Assembly (NCBI GenBank): GCA_024691425.1 | Contig: JAILNQ010000101.1 | Location: 19,502-83,501, forward strand | Source: Lachnospiraceae bacterium | Lineage (GTDB): Bacteria > Bacillota > Clostridia > Lachnospirales > Lachnospiraceae | Direction: 5' to 3' | DNA length: 64,000 nt | Shown here: positions 1-9,015 of the stretch, piece by piece | Position numbering within the stretch: the stretch's first letter is position 1 | Layout: each line of letters starts with the position of its first letter | Notes under the pieces: model-generated | Seen by the model: the letters and a program-made list of their open reading frames with translations, nothing else | The model's database searches: none | What the model was told of the DNA's origin: nothing | Position numbers and translations under genes: made by a program

Positions 1-2
1 TC

Positions 3-2438
3 AAACAGGTCATCATCAACCTTCTGAACAATGCAGTGAAGTATACGAAGGAAGGCTCTGTCGAACTCCACGTGGAAAGCGAGGAGGCGGATGATGATAC
101 GGTCCTGCTCTCGATTTCCGTAACAGACACCGGAATGGGAATAAGAAAAGAGGCCCTGCCTTATCTGTTCGATGCGTTCAGGCGTGTTGACGAGGAAAAG
201 AACAGGCACATAGAGGGAACCGGACTCGGCCTCAGCATAGTGAAGCAGATAGTTGAGCTCATGGACGGAACGGTCAATGTCAACAGCATATACGGCGAAG
301 GTTCAACTTTCACAGTGACATTGAAACAGGGTGTATCCGATCATGATGAGATAGGAGAGCTGAACATACACAATCAGCAGACGGTCAGAAGAAGTGCGTA
401 CGAGAGCAGCTTCAGGGCGCCTGATGCGAAGGTCCTCATCGTCGATGACAATGAAATGAACCTTGAGGTAGAGTGCAGGCTTCTTTCAGGCACGGAGATG
501 ACGGTCGATACGGCCGCAAGCGGAAAGGCCGCGCTCGAGCTGACCGTCAAGAACCGATATGATGTGATCCTTATGGACCATCTCATGCCGGAAATGGACG
601 GAATAGAATGCCTTGACCGCATAAGGCATCAGACCGGGGGGCTTAACAGGCATTCGCCGGTGCTCGTTCTTACTGCAAACGCCGGAAGCGAAAACAGAGA
701 GATTTACAACAGGTCCGGATTCGACGGATATCTGGTCAAGCCTGTTTCGGGAGAAACGCTTGAAGAAGCGCTCATGCGGTATATCTCAAGCGATAAGATG
801 ATAGTAAGCAGCAGGATGATGAGCATGCGCAGAGATATAAATGCCTCGGCAGGATATACCGGCAAAGCGCCTGTCGTCATTACCTCGACGAGCATGTGCG
901 ATCTTCCCGATGCAGTCATAAAGAAGCTGAAGCTCCAGATCATTCCGTTCCTCATAAGAACGGAAGAAGGATCGTTCAAGGACGGCGTGCAGATGGATGC
1001 GGATGAGCTTGTCCGCTACATCAGAACCGGCAGGGACGCTTCCTCATCACCTCCGGATGATGCGGAATATGCGGAATTCTTTGCGAAGGCATTAAGGCAT
1101 GCGCATCACGTTATCCATATTTCTCTTACGACGAGCATGAGCACAGATTTTTCGGTTGCGTCGGAAGCGGCTAAGTCGTTTGACAACGTTACGGTCATCA
1201 ATTCCGAATGTCTGTCGAGCGCTGCAGGAATCCTTGTCCTTATCGCGCACAAGCTCGCACAGCAGAACATACCTGTTCCTGAGATCGTTGCAGAACTGGA
1301 AGAAGTCAAGCACAGGCTCAGGTGCAGCTTTGTTATTGATACCACGGAATTCATGGCCAGAAGAGGGCTTATCAGCTCCAGGGTCCATAATATCGCTAAG
1401 GCTCTTAACCTTCATCCGACCATCAGATTTTCAGATGACAGATCGGGAGTGGGCGGACTGTGGTTCGGCAACACGAAGAGGGCATACCGCAACTATATCC
1501 GCAGAGCATTTCCGATTGACATAATTCCGGATTCGGATGTTGCGTTCATAACTTATGCGGATGTTCCTATTGAAACACTTGAATGGATAAAAGACGAGAT
1601 AAGCAAGGTCGCTTACTTTGAACATCTTGTCTTCAAGCAGGCGTCAGCCGCCATATCGTCGAACTGCGGCCCCGGAACATTCGGAATACTGTATTTCGTA
1701 AAGAGCAACAAGTCATACAACATCGGTTCTTATTTCGCCGATGCCGCCGAGCATGAAAATGACGAAGAGGAAGAGGTATATGACTTGGCCAAAGAGGAAA
1801 GCGATGAAGCCGGACAGGCGCCGGAACACACCGGTACTCCGGAAAAAGAGCAAAAGTGGTACGAAAAGCTTAACGGCATAGATGCCGATTCTGCGATAAT
1901 AAACAGCGGATCGGAGGAATCTTTCAGGACGGTCCTTAAGATATTCCATGATTCGATGCCGGAGAAAACAGCTGAGATCAACGGCTTCTATTCTTCGAAA
2001 GACTGGGAGAACTATACTATCAAGATACATGCCCTCAAAAGCTCAGCAAGGCTTATAGGAGCAAATAATCTCGCCGACAGGGCGCAGAAGCTTGAGAATG
2101 CCGGAAAAGAAGGAGACAGCGGATATATCACGCTTAATCATGAGGACTTCATGAAGGATTATGAAAAGATCGGCAATATGCTTTCCGGACTGTTTACTGA
2201 CGCAAAAGAGGAAGAGGCGAAAAAAGAACGTCCCGTCGCCGATGATTTTCTCATGGACAGTGTTTATGAGGGGATACGTGAAGGCGCCGAGACGATGAAC
2301 TGCGATGCCATAGAGGAGATTCTCAAGGAGCTTGAGGACTATGAAGTTCCGGACTCCGAGAAAGAGAAGTTCAAAAAACTGTGCGACCTTTCGGCGGCAT
2401 TCGACTACGACGGCATCATTGCTCTGCTGGAGAAGTGA
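3..2438 (+). CDS. Hybrid histidine kinase with receiver, DegV-like and HPt domains (5' truncated by window)
   Basis: The reading frame is open from base 3, so the N-terminus (sensor and His-phosphorylation domain) lies upstream. Visible in order: a HATPase_c domain (N-box NLLNNAVKYT, then DTGMGI and GTGLGLSI); a receiver domain (about nt 425-790, VLIVDDNE, phospho-acceptor Asp at 576-578 in LMDHLMPEMDG); a DegV/FakB-like domain (about nt 867-1725, with CDLP, ISLTTSMS, FMARRGLIS and CGPGTFGI motifs); an acidic linker; and an HPt domain (about nt 1880-2180, His at 2028-2030 in KIHALKSSARL). A C-terminal helical tail follows. Inference: a membrane-associated phosphorelay sensor. DegV proteins bind fatty acids, so lipid sensing is possible but not shown. 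It is followed 23 bp later by an alanine symporter. Domain calls are firm; the signal is unknown. Confidence 0.9.
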   Translation, partial: KQVIINLLNNAVKYTKEGSVELHVESEEADDDTVLLSISVTDTGMGIRKEALPYLFDAFRRVDEEKNRHIEGTGLGLSIVKQIVELMDGTVNVNSIYGEGSTFTVTLKQGVSDHDEIGELNIHNQQTVRRSAYESSFRAPDAKVLIVDDNEMNLEVECRLLSGTEMTVDTAASGKAALELTVKNRYDVILMDHLMPEMDGIECLDRIRHQTGGLNRHSPVLVLTANAGSENREIYNRSGFDGYLVKPVSGETLEEALMRYISSDKMIVSSRMMSMRRDINASAGYTGKAPVVITSTSMCDLPDAVIKKLKLQIIPFLIRTEEGSFKDGVQMDADELVRYIRTGRDASSSPPDDAEYAEFFAKALRHAHHVIHISLTTSMSTDFSVASEAAKSFDNVTVINSECLSSAAGILVLIAHKLAQQNIPVPEIVAELEEVKHRLRCSFVIDTTEFMARRGLISSRVHNIAKALNLHPTIRFSDDRSGVGGLWFGNTKRAYRNYIRRAFPIDIIPDSDVAFITYADVPIETLEWIKDEISKVAYFEHLVFKQASAAISSNCGPGTFGILYFVKSNKSYNIGSYFADAAEHENDEEEEVYDLAKEESDEAGQAPEHTGTPEKEQKWYEKLNGIDADSAIINSGSEESFRTVLKIFHDSMPEKTAEINGFYSSKDWENYTIKIHALKSSARLIGANNLADRAQKLENAGKEGDSGYITLNHEDFMKDYEKIGNMLSGLFTDAKEEEAKKERPVADDFLMDSVYEGIREGAETMNCDAIEEILKELEDYEVPDSEKEKFKKLCDLSAAFDYDGIIALLEK

Positions 2439-2461
2439 CATAACAGGAAGGTATAATCTGC

Positions 2462-3985
2462 ATGGAAACTGTCATAAGGATAAATGATGCAGTAAACGGA
2501 TTCGCGTGGGGCACGTTCGCTCTTGTGCTGCTTCTCGGAGCCGGTCTTTTATGTACTGCGGTCACGGGATGTTTTCAGATAACCCATCTGCCGCACTGGA
2601 TAAAAAAGACGTTCGGAGTCGTGAACGGTGAGGGGCTCGTCATCAACGATGCGGGAGCACTGTCTCAGTTCCGCGCGTTCTGTACTGCGCTCTGTGCTAC
2701 GATAGGAACCGGAAATATCGCGGGTGTTTCCACCGCCATATGCGTCGGCGGTCCGGGCGCGGTATTCTGGATGTGGGTTGCCGCATTTCTCGGAATGATG
2801 GTGAAGTATTCAGAGAACGTTCTCGGAATATATTACAGGCGCAGGAATCTTGACGGAGCCTGGTCGGGCGGTCCTATGTGCTATCTGCAGGACGGACTCG
2901 GTTCGATCAAGCACTGCAGGAAACTCGGAAAGATACTTGCCGTTACATTCTGCGTGTTCACTGTTCTGGCTTCATTCGGCGTCGGGAACATGGGGCAGAT
3001 AAACAAGATAGTCATCAATTTCCATGAGGCGTTCCTGTCGGAGGTGAATGGGGGAACTCTCATGGGCGCATCGACAGTGAACATCGGAATCGGCCTAGTG
3101 CTGATGCTTTTTGCCGCACTCATCATACTCGGCGGATTCAGAAGACTCGCGGCCGTTTCGGAAAAGCTCATTCCGTTCATGTGCATCGCCTATATCATAG
3201 GATGCCTGATCGTCATGCTCGCTAAGTTCAGGATGATACCGGAGGCTTTCACTTCGATCATCCGGTTCGCAGCAGGTCCTGAAGCGCTGAAGGGAGGTGC
3301 CGCCGGCACTGCGATAAAGCTTGCGTTCAATACGGTAAAGGCCGGATGCAAGAGAGGCGTGTTCTCCAACGAGGCGGGACTTGGTTCGTCGGTCATGGTT
3401 CACAGCAACAGCTGTGCAAGGGAACCGGTCAGACAGGGAATGTGGGGAATAGCAGAAGTGTTTCTTGATACGATCGTGATATGCACTATGACTGCCATGG
3501 TTGTTCTGACTTCCGGCGCCATAGATCTTAAGACGGGCATTGTTGCCGAAGGAACGAATGATGCGACACTTGTAGCCAAGGCGTTCCGCGGAGCGCTCGG
3601 AAGGCCGGGGGAATGGTTCGTGGTTCTTGCGATAACGCTGTTCGCATTCACGACAGTGATGGGCTGGTCGTACTACGGTGCGAAGGTCACTGAGTATATG
3701 TTCGGCGTCAGATGGGCCAAAGTATACAGGGTGTTCTTCATCACGCTCATAGTCTTCGGAGCCATAATGGAATCAAGCCTTGCGTGGGACATTTCGGATA
3801 CGTTCAACGGGCTCATGATGATTCCTAACCTGATAGGTGTGATATCGCTCACGCCTCTTATCATTAAGCTTACAAAGAACTACACCGATCGCAGGATAAA
3901 GGGCAAGGACATCGAACCGATGCTATCGTATAACACGGACATACAGGAAGAAGCAGCAAAAGCCGTCCGCAAGGGAGCCGGCTGA
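2462..3985 (+). CDS. AGCS-family sodium:alanine/glycine symporter
   Basis: A 507-residue integral membrane protein of the alanine or glycine:cation symporter family (AlsT/AgcS type). It shows the family's Gly/Pro-rich region GGPGAVFWMWVAAFLGM followed by KYSENVLGIYYRRR, the conserved TIGTGNIAGV segment near residue 80, and about ten to eleven hydrophobic segments. It should import alanine, glycine or possibly glutamine with Na+. It precedes a glutamine synthetase gene by 53 bp and follows a sensor kinase by 23 bp, which suggests a nitrogen-related transcription unit. The substrate cannot be decided from sequence. The start ATG at 2462 follows an AGGAAGGT-like ribosome site. Confidence 0.93.
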   Translation: METVIRINDAVNGFAWGTFALVLLLGAGLLCTAVTGCFQITHLPHWIKKTFGVVNGEGLVINDAGALSQFRAFCTALCATIGTGNIAGVSTAICVGGPGAVFWMWVAAFLGMMVKYSENVLGIYYRRRNLDGAWSGGPMCYLQDGLGSIKHCRKLGKILAVTFCVFTVLASFGVGNMGQINKIVINFHEAFLSEVNGGTLMGASTVNIGIGLVLMLFAALIILGGFRRLAAVSEKLIPFMCIAYIIGCLIVMLAKFRMIPEAFTSIIRFAAGPEALKGGAAGTAIKLAFNTVKAGCKRGVFSNEAGLGSSVMVHSNSCAREPVRQGMWGIAEVFLDTIVICTMTAMVVLTSGAIDLKTGIVAEGTNDATLVAKAFRGALGRPGEWFVVLAITLFAFTTVMGWSYYGAKVTEYMFGVRWAKVYRVFFITLIVFGAIMESSLAWDISDTFNGLMMIPNLIGVISLTPLIIKLTKNYTDRRIKGKDIEPMLSYNTDIQEEAAKAVRKGAG

Positions 3986-4038
3986 CGCTGAAGGATATAA
4001 GAAGCAACAGAAAATCATAGAGGAGGTTATGAACCATC

Positions 4039-5325
4039 ATGAGAAAAGAAGACATACAGAGAATGATCGAGGAGGAAGGAGTGGAGTTCATCAGGCTTCA
4101 GTTCACCGATATTTTCGGACGGCTGAAAAATCTTGCCGTAACCCCGGGACAGATGGACAAAGTTTTCGAGAACAGGTACTCGTTCCACGGAGCGGCGATT
4201 TTCGCAGGAATATACGACTATGATGACAGGCTGTATCTTTATCCGGATCTCGACACGTTCACGATACTTCCGTGGAGGCCTCAGCAGGGCAAGGTTGCGA
4301 AAATAGTGTGCGACGTGTGCTACATGGACGGGACTCCTTTTGAGTCATGCTCAAGGCATATTCTCAAGCAGGCCGTGAAGTCTGCCGCGGAAAAAGGCTA
4401 CACGATGATCGTTGATCCCGAGTGCGAGTTCTTCCTTTTCCATACGGATGAGAACGCTCTTCCGACAACTACGTCGCATGAGCGTGCGGAATACATGGAT
4501 GTCGGACCTTCAGATTTCGGTGAGAATGCGAGAAGAGACATAGTGCTCATGCTCGAGGATATGGGATTCGAGATAGAGTCATCGCTTCATGAGCATGCGC
4601 CTGCGCAGCATGAGATAGATTTCAAGGAAGAGGATGCGCTCTCGATGGCCGATTCCATCCAGACATTCAAATTCGCAGTAAGGTCTATCGCAAAAAGGTT
4701 CGGTCTCTATGCGACTTTCATGCCAAAGCCGCGTCAGGATGCAGCAGGCTCGGGCATGCACATACATCTTAAACTCATGAAGAACGGGAAGAACATCTTC
4801 ATAGGTGAAGACAAAAATCCTTCGCAGGAAGCTAAGTGGTTTGCAGGCGGGATAATGGCTCATGCCCGGGCACTTGCCGCGATCAGCAATCCGTGCGTCA
4901 ATTCGTACAAGAGGCTCCTGTCGGGATATGATGCTCCGTATCTTATAACATGGGCGGAAAAGGGAGAGAAGGCGCTCATCAACATAAACAAGGAGATCGA
5001 TGATGTCAAGATAGAGCTGCGCTTCCCGGACGGTGCTGCGAATCCTTACCTGCTGTTCGCTGCATGCCTTGCGGCAGGCTTTGACGGCATTGAGAAGAAG
5101 ACTGAGCTCGGAAGCAGATGGGGAAGCGAAGAAGCATCTTCGGCCGCAACTCTCCCCGAGGATCTCAAGGAAGCCATCTGCGAGCTGGGCAATGATGATG
5201 TCATCGTCGATGCGCTAGGCAGAGATTTCATGAAGTATTATACGAAAGTCAAGCGCGCCGAATGGAGAGCGTTCCTCAGCGAAGTTACGCAGTGGGAGAT
5301 TGACAGTTACCTGACCAGAATATAA
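4039..5325 (+). CDS. glnA: Glutamine synthetase, type I (short form)
   Basis: Makes glutamine from glutamate, ammonia and ATP. The 428-residue product has the beta-grasp N-terminus (FIRLQFTDIFGRLKN), catalytic-domain motifs (DPECEFFLF, PAQHEIDF, GSGMHIHL, NSYKRLLSGYDAP, ELRFPDGAANPYL) and a short C-terminus. It lacks the NLY adenylylation loop of the enterobacterial form, so it resembles the GSI-alpha type of Firmicutes. The ATG at 4039 sits 11 bases after GAGGAGGT. A gene for an ANTAR antiterminator follows 22 bp downstream, a pairing common in clostridia that suggests control by transcription antitermination. A second, longer glutamine synthetase lies at 35154-36584. Confidence 0.95.
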   Translation: MRKEDIQRMIEEEGVEFIRLQFTDIFGRLKNLAVTPGQMDKVFENRYSFHGAAIFAGIYDYDDRLYLYPDLDTFTILPWRPQQGKVAKIVCDVCYMDGTPFESCSRHILKQAVKSAAEKGYTMIVDPECEFFLFHTDENALPTTTSHERAEYMDVGPSDFGENARRDIVLMLEDMGFEIESSLHEHAPAQHEIDFKEEDALSMADSIQTFKFAVRSIAKRFGLYATFMPKPRQDAAGSGMHIHLKLMKNGKNIFIGEDKNPSQEAKWFAGGIMAHARALAAISNPCVNSYKRLLSGYDAPYLITWAEKGEKALININKEIDDVKIELRFPDGAANPYLLFAACLAAGFDGIEKKTELGSRWGSEEASSAATLPEDLKEAICELGNDDVIVDALGRDFMKYYTKVKRAEWRAFLSEVTQWEIDSYLTRI

Positions 5326-5346
5326 GCTTTTAAGCAAGGAGATAAT

Positions 5347-5883
5347 ATGGGCGCGATTCTCGTGGCAATGCCCAGACATGAGGACTCGGGTCGGATCTCT
5401 GATATCATAAAACGGAGCGGCATAGGCGATGAAATATTCATATGCGATACCGGCTCCGAGGTCCTGCGCAGGATCGAAGACATGGACATCAGTCTCGTTC
5501 TTTGCACGCGCAGGCTGAAAGATATGGGATACGAGGAACTGTACGGCTATATGCCGCCGGGCATGTACATGCTCATGCTCTCGAAGGATGTACGTACAGA
5601 TCTGTTCTCGAGCAATATAATAGTTCTGCAGATGCCTTTCAAGACCGCAGATCTGATCAGCAGCATACGGATGCTGGTTCCCGAAGGATACAGAAGGAGC
5701 CCCAGGAGAAGCACGGCGCGTTCTGCCGGTGACAAGGAGACGATAGATAAGGCAAAGCTCCTTCTCATGGAAAGGAACAACATGACCGAACCTGAGGCAT
5801 ACAGATATCTGCAGAAGAACAGCATGGATATGAGCCGTACGCTGTCTGAAACTGCGCAGATGATACTGTCTCTCGGCGGATAG
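5347..5883 (+). CDS. ANTAR-domain antiterminator with degenerate receiver domain
   Basis: A 178-residue protein. Residues 1-115 have the alternating pattern of a response-regulator receiver. Residues about 125-178 form an ANTAR RNA-binding domain (KAKLLLMERNNMTEPEAYRYLQ, then helix to the end). ANTAR proteins bind paired RNA hairpins in leaders and block termination. The receiver's phospho-acceptor position reads ISLVLCTRRLKDMG: the usual Asp after the third strand is replaced by Cys/Thr, so control by phosphorylation looks unlikely and partner or ligand binding is more plausible. Its place directly after glnA (ribosome site AAGGAG) suggests a nitrogen-linked role. The RNA target is not visible here. 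Confidence 0.88.
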   Translation: MGAILVAMPRHEDSGRISDIIKRSGIGDEIFICDTGSEVLRRIEDMDISLVLCTRRLKDMGYEELYGYMPPGMYMLMLSKDVRTDLFSSNIIVLQMPFKTADLISSIRMLVPEGYRRSPRRSTARSAGDKETIDKAKLLLMERNNMTEPEAYRYLQKNSMDMSRTLSETAQMILSLGG

Positions 5884-5924
5884 TAATATACGGCAATCTA
5901 ATAAAATGAAAAAGGGGTAAAGAC

Positions 5925-7139
5925 ATGGTAAAGATCAATGAGAACTATCAGAAACTTCAGGGAAGCTATCTTTTCTCTACGATAGCAAAAAAAGTCGGTG
6001 CATATGCCGAAGCTAATCCGGACAGGAAGATAATAAGGCTCGGCATAGGCGACGTTACGAGACCGCTGACGCCGACCATAATCAAGACACTGCATAACGC
6101 GGTCGATGAGATGGCGGATGAGAAGACGTTCAGAGGATACGCACCCGACCTCGGATATGATTTTCTGCGCAAGGCAGTGTGCGACAATGACTACAGGGCA
6201 AGAGGATGCGCGATAGAAGAGGATGAGATATTCATCTCGGACGGCGCGAAGCCCGATTCCGGAAACATACAGGAGATATTCGGAAACGATAACAGGATAG
6301 CAGTCTGCGATCCGGTATATCCGGTATACGTTGACTCGAATGTCATGGCAGGGCGTGCCGGCGACTACGTTGAAAGCACCGGAAGATATTCTGACATACT
6401 GTACCTGCCATGCAGCGCCGGGAACAATTTCGCTCCCGAGCTTCCGGAGAGCGAATGCGGACTCATCTATCTGTGCTTCCCGAACAACCCGACAGGCATG
6501 GCCATCACGAAGGATGAGCTGCAGAAATGGGTAGACTACGCGAACGAGCACGGCTCAGTGATCATATTCGATGCCGCATATGAGGCATATATATCTGAAG
6601 AGAACGTTCCGCATTCCATATATGAATGCGACGGTGCGAAAACATGCGCGATCGAGCTGCACTCTTTTTCAAAGAACGCAGGATTTACGGGACTGCGTCT
6701 CGGATACGCGGTAGTTCCTAAGGAGCTTGTACGCGGAGGGGTCTCGCTTAACTCACTCTGGGCCAGAAGGCACGCCACGAAATACAACGGCGCCCCTTAC
6801 ATCGTACAGCGCGCCGGCGAGGCCGTATATTCGCCCGAAGGAAAGAAGGAGATCCGCGGACTCGTTGACTTCTACATGGAAAATGCATCATATATCCTTT
6901 CCGGTCTTAAGAAGGCAGGATACACCGTATTCGGCGGCGTCAATTCTCCGTATATATGGCTCGCGACGCCTGATAACATGTCGAGCTGGGATTTCTTCGA
7001 TCATCTTCTCGAGGATGCAAACGTGGTCGGAACGCCCGGAGTCGGATTCGGATCGTGCGGCGAAGGCTATTTCCGCCTGACCGCGTTCGGAAGCCACGAG
7101 AACACGAAGGAAGCCGTTGACAGGATATGCCGGCTATAG
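5925..7139 (+). CDS. dapL: LL-diaminopimelate aminotransferase
   Basis: A PLP-dependent class I/II aminotransferase of 404 residues, the usual DapL length. It converts tetrahydrodipicolinate directly to LL-diaminopimelate for lysine and peptidoglycan synthesis. Motifs include [14 protein letters not shown] near the N-terminus, [24 protein letters not shown], the Asp of FDAAYEAYI, and the PLP-binding Lys in [16 protein letters not shown]. The start follows AAAGGGG by 8 bases. It is the last gene before a strong terminator at 7155-7188. DapL places lysine synthesis on the one-step aminotransferase route. Confidence 0.96.
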   Translation: MVKINENYQKLQGSYLFSTIAKKVGAYAEANPDRKIIRLGIGDVTRPLTPTIIKTLHNAVDEMADEKTFRGYAPDLGYDFLRKAVCDNDYRARGCAIEEDEIFISDGAKPDSGNIQEIFGNDNRIAVCDPVYPVYVDSNVMAGRAGDYVESTGRYSDILYLPCSAGNNFAPELPESECGLIYLCFPNNPTGMAITKDELQKWVDYANEHGSVIIFDAAYEAYISEENVPHSIYECDGAKTCAIELHSFSKNAGFTGLRLGYAVVPKELVRGGVSLNSLWARRHATKYNGAPYIVQRAGEAVYSPEGKKEIRGLVDFYMENASYILSGLKKAGYTVFGGVNSPYIWLATPDNMSSWDFFDHLLEDANVVGTPGVGFGSCGEGYFRLTAFGSHENTKEAVDRICRL

Positions 7140-7154
7140 ATACGCTCAGATGCT

Positions 7155-7188
7155 GCGCTCCGGACAGGATATGCCGGAGCGCTTTTTT
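7155..7188 (+). terminator. Rho-independent terminator after dapL
   Basis: A perfect 9-bp stem (GCGCTCCGG at 7155-7163 with CCGGAGCGC at 7174-7182) is followed by six T residues. It closes the unit ending with dapL. Confidence 0.9.
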
Positions 7189-7227
7189 ATTGCTTTTCGC
7201 GAAGTCCCTCATGCTATGCCCGTGATA

Positions 7228-7315
7228 TGTCAAGATTTACAACCGGGATCGACTGCAAATGTCAAGATACAGAAATCTATATCTTGACATTTGAAACGTA
7301 CAACTTGACAAATGA
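7228..7315. repeat. Operator-like cluster of TTGACA/TGTCAA repeats
   Basis: Four copies of a motif around CTTGACA lie within 90 bp. TGTCAAGAT is at 7229-7237. AAATGTCAAGATA (7258-7270) forms a perfect 13-bp inverted repeat with TATCTTGACATTT (7280-7292). ACTTGACAAATGA starts at 7303 and contains the -35 box of the downstream promoter. The layout fits a repressor or activator site overlapping a promoter. The first gene downstream starts with a DNA-binding domain, so autoregulation is a reasonable inference. Confidence 0.6.
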
Positions 7316-7332
7316 CTTTTGCGGTGTAAAAT
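7305..7332 (+). promoter_or_regulatory. Sigma-A-type promoter of the amino-sugar operon
   Basis: A consensus -35 TTGACA (7305-7310), a 16-bp spacer and -10 TAAAAT (7327-7332) are present. The leader of about 75 bases that follows has a hairpin GCGCGG (7364-7369) pairing with CCGCGC (7389-7394). No other gene lies between 7139 and 7416. Confidence 0.75.
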
Positions 7333-7415
7333 AGTACTGTGCAGTATTTGTGGGTTACAGAGCGCGCGGCACAATATGTTGCGAAAATCCGCGCCGGGAA
7401 AGGAAAAAAGAGGCA

Positions 7416-8978
7416 ATGAAGTATCTTGACGTTCATGAAGCATCGGTCAAATGGGAAATGACGGAACGGCGCATAACAATGCTGTGCCGCGACGGCAAGA
7501 TCGACGGAGCCAGGAAAGAGGGAAAACTCTGGCTCATACCGGACAATTCTCCAAAGCCTTTTGACGGAAGGACGAAGGAGGCTCACCGGAAATCAGAACA
7601 GTCAAAAAAGAAAGAGAGGAAAGCTATGGGCAAGTATTTCGGAACAGACGGATTCCGCGGCAAAGCGGGAGAAGTGCTGACGGCTGAGCATGCGTTCAAG
7701 ATCGGACGTTTCCTCGGCTGGTATTACGGCAAGGAGCATAAGGCGAGGATAGTCATCGGCAAGGACACGAGACGTTCTTCTTATATGTATGAGAATGCTC
7801 TTTCGGCAGGAATAACATCTTCGGGCGGAGATTCATATCTTCTGCATGTAACGACGACGCCCTGCGTCAGCTACATCACGAGGACAGAAGGATTCGACTG
7901 CGGCATAATGATCTCGGCGAGCCACAATCCGTTCTATGACAACGGTATCAAGCTCATGAACGCCGAAGGCGAGAAAATGGAGGATGAGGTTCAGGATCTC
8001 GTCGAGCAGTTCATAGACGGTGAGATAGATGATGTCAAGTGGGCTACGGATGAGAATATCGGACATACTATAGACTTCTATTCTGGCAGGAACCGTTACA
8101 TAGGATATCTTACGAGCATAGCACCTGTTTCGTTCGAGAAGTGCAAGGTCGCTCTCGACTGCGCGAACGGTAGCGCATGGATGATAGGACGTGCGGTTTT
8201 TGATGCGCTCGGAGCTAAGATAAACGTAATGAACGACGCTCCTGACGGCGTCAACATCAACCTCAATGCAGGCAGCACGCACATCGAGGGGCTTCAGAAA
8301 TATGTCAGGGAGAACAAGGTCGATGTCGGATTCGCGTTCGACGGAGATGCAGACAGATGCCTTGCGGTTGATGAGTACGGCGATGTAGTCAACGGAGACA
8401 TGATCATGTACATCTGCGCGAAGTACTTCAAGAGCAAGGGAATGCTCCCGAGCAACACGGTCGTTACTACGATCATGTCCAACTTCGGACTGTACAAGGC
8501 TTTTGACAATATCGGCATCAATTATGAGAAGACGAAAGTCGGTGACCGTTACGTATACGAGAATATGAAAGAGAACGATCATATGATCGGCGGAGAGCAG
8601 TCCGGTCACGTGATCTTCAGGAAGTATGCTCATACCGGAGACGGACTTGTAACAGCGATCATGCTGATGACGGTTCTCGTTGAGACGCATCTGCCTCTTT
8701 CGGTGCTCGCATCGGAAGTTAAGATGTATCCTCAGGTTCTCAAGAACGTGGAAGTCGATGACAAGGAAAAGACGCTTGATGATCCGGCAGTGAAGAAAGC
8801 CGTAGAGTCAACGACCGAGTTCCTCGGAAACGACGGCAGGGTGCTGCTGCGTGCATCAGGAACCGAGCCGGTTCTTCGCGTAATGTCTGAGGCGGTGACA
8901 TATAAGGACTGCGAGAAATGTGTGGATGAAATAATAGAAGCGATGAAGACATCCGGTCATCTCATCAAGGTAAGATGA
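7416..8978 (+). CDS. glmM: HTH domain fused in frame to phosphoglucosamine mutase
   Basis: Residues 1-50 are an excisionase/MerR-like helix-turn-helix module (LDVHEASVKWEMTERRI, then LCRDGKIDGA and LWLIPDN). A Lys/Glu-rich linker follows, then a complete 450-residue GlmM. GlmM interconverts glucosamine-6-P and glucosamine-1-P. Its motifs are GTDGFRGKAGE, the phosphoserine loop SASHNP, metal loop DGDADR, sugar loop GGEQSGH and phosphate site RASGTEPVLRV. The mutase has its own good internal start at 7626 (AGAGAGGA, 5-base spacing), so the cell may make both the fusion and a plain GlmM. The frame has no stop between the two parts. It heads an operon with a GlmU-like acyltransferase, nagB and glmS. 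The mutase call is certain; use of the upstream start is inferred. Confidence 0.9.
   Translation: MKYLDVHEASVKWEMTERRITMLCRDGKIDGARKEGKLWLIPDNSPKPFDGRTKEAHRKSEQSKKKERKAMGKYFGTDGFRGKAGEVLTAEHAFKIGRFLGWYYGKEHKARIVIGKDTRRSSYMYENALSAGITSSGGDSYLLHVTTTPCVSYITRTEGFDCGIMISASHNPFYDNGIKLMNAEGEKMEDEVQDLVEQFIDGEIDDVKWATDENIGHTIDFYSGRNRYIGYLTSIAPVSFEKCKVALDCANGSAWMIGRAVFDALGAKINVMNDAPDGVNINLNAGSTHIEGLQKYVRENKVDVGFAFDGDADRCLAVDEYGDVVNGDMIMYICAKYFKSKGMLPSNTVVTTIMSNFGLYKAFDNIGINYEKTKVGDRYVYENMKENDHMIGGEQSGHVIFRKYAHTGDGLVTAIMLMTVLVETHLPLSVLASEVKMYPQVLKNVEVDDKEKTLDDPAVKKAVESTTEFLGNDGRVLLRASGTEPVLRVMSEAVTYKDCEKCVDEIIEAMKTSGHLIKVR
7613..7628 (+). promoter_or_regulatory. Internal ribosome binding site and start for plain GlmM
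   Basis: AGAGAGGA (7613-7620) is followed 5 bases later by ATG at 7626, exactly where typical GlmM proteins begin (MGKYFGTDGF). This site is better spaced than that of the upstream start at 7416, whose AGGA lies 11 bases away. Confidence 0.65.
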
Positions 8979-9015
8979 TCAAGGCGAGTTAGAAAATACA
9001 GAAAGGAAGCAGAGT

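Noticed and set aside
7333..7415. glmS ribozyme in the amino-sugar operon
   Set aside because: The leader is only about 75 bases and lacks the conserved ribozyme core; the gap directly before glmS is 41 bp. A ribozyme does not fit in either place.
7833..8690. 285-residue minus-strand frame inside glmM
   Set aside because: It is antisense to strongly conserved GlmM motifs and has no start signals. Similar long antisense frames elsewhere (for example 5898-6551, 10796-11353, 11435-12031, 36937-37665, 55715-56404 and 57172-57867) were set aside for the same reason.
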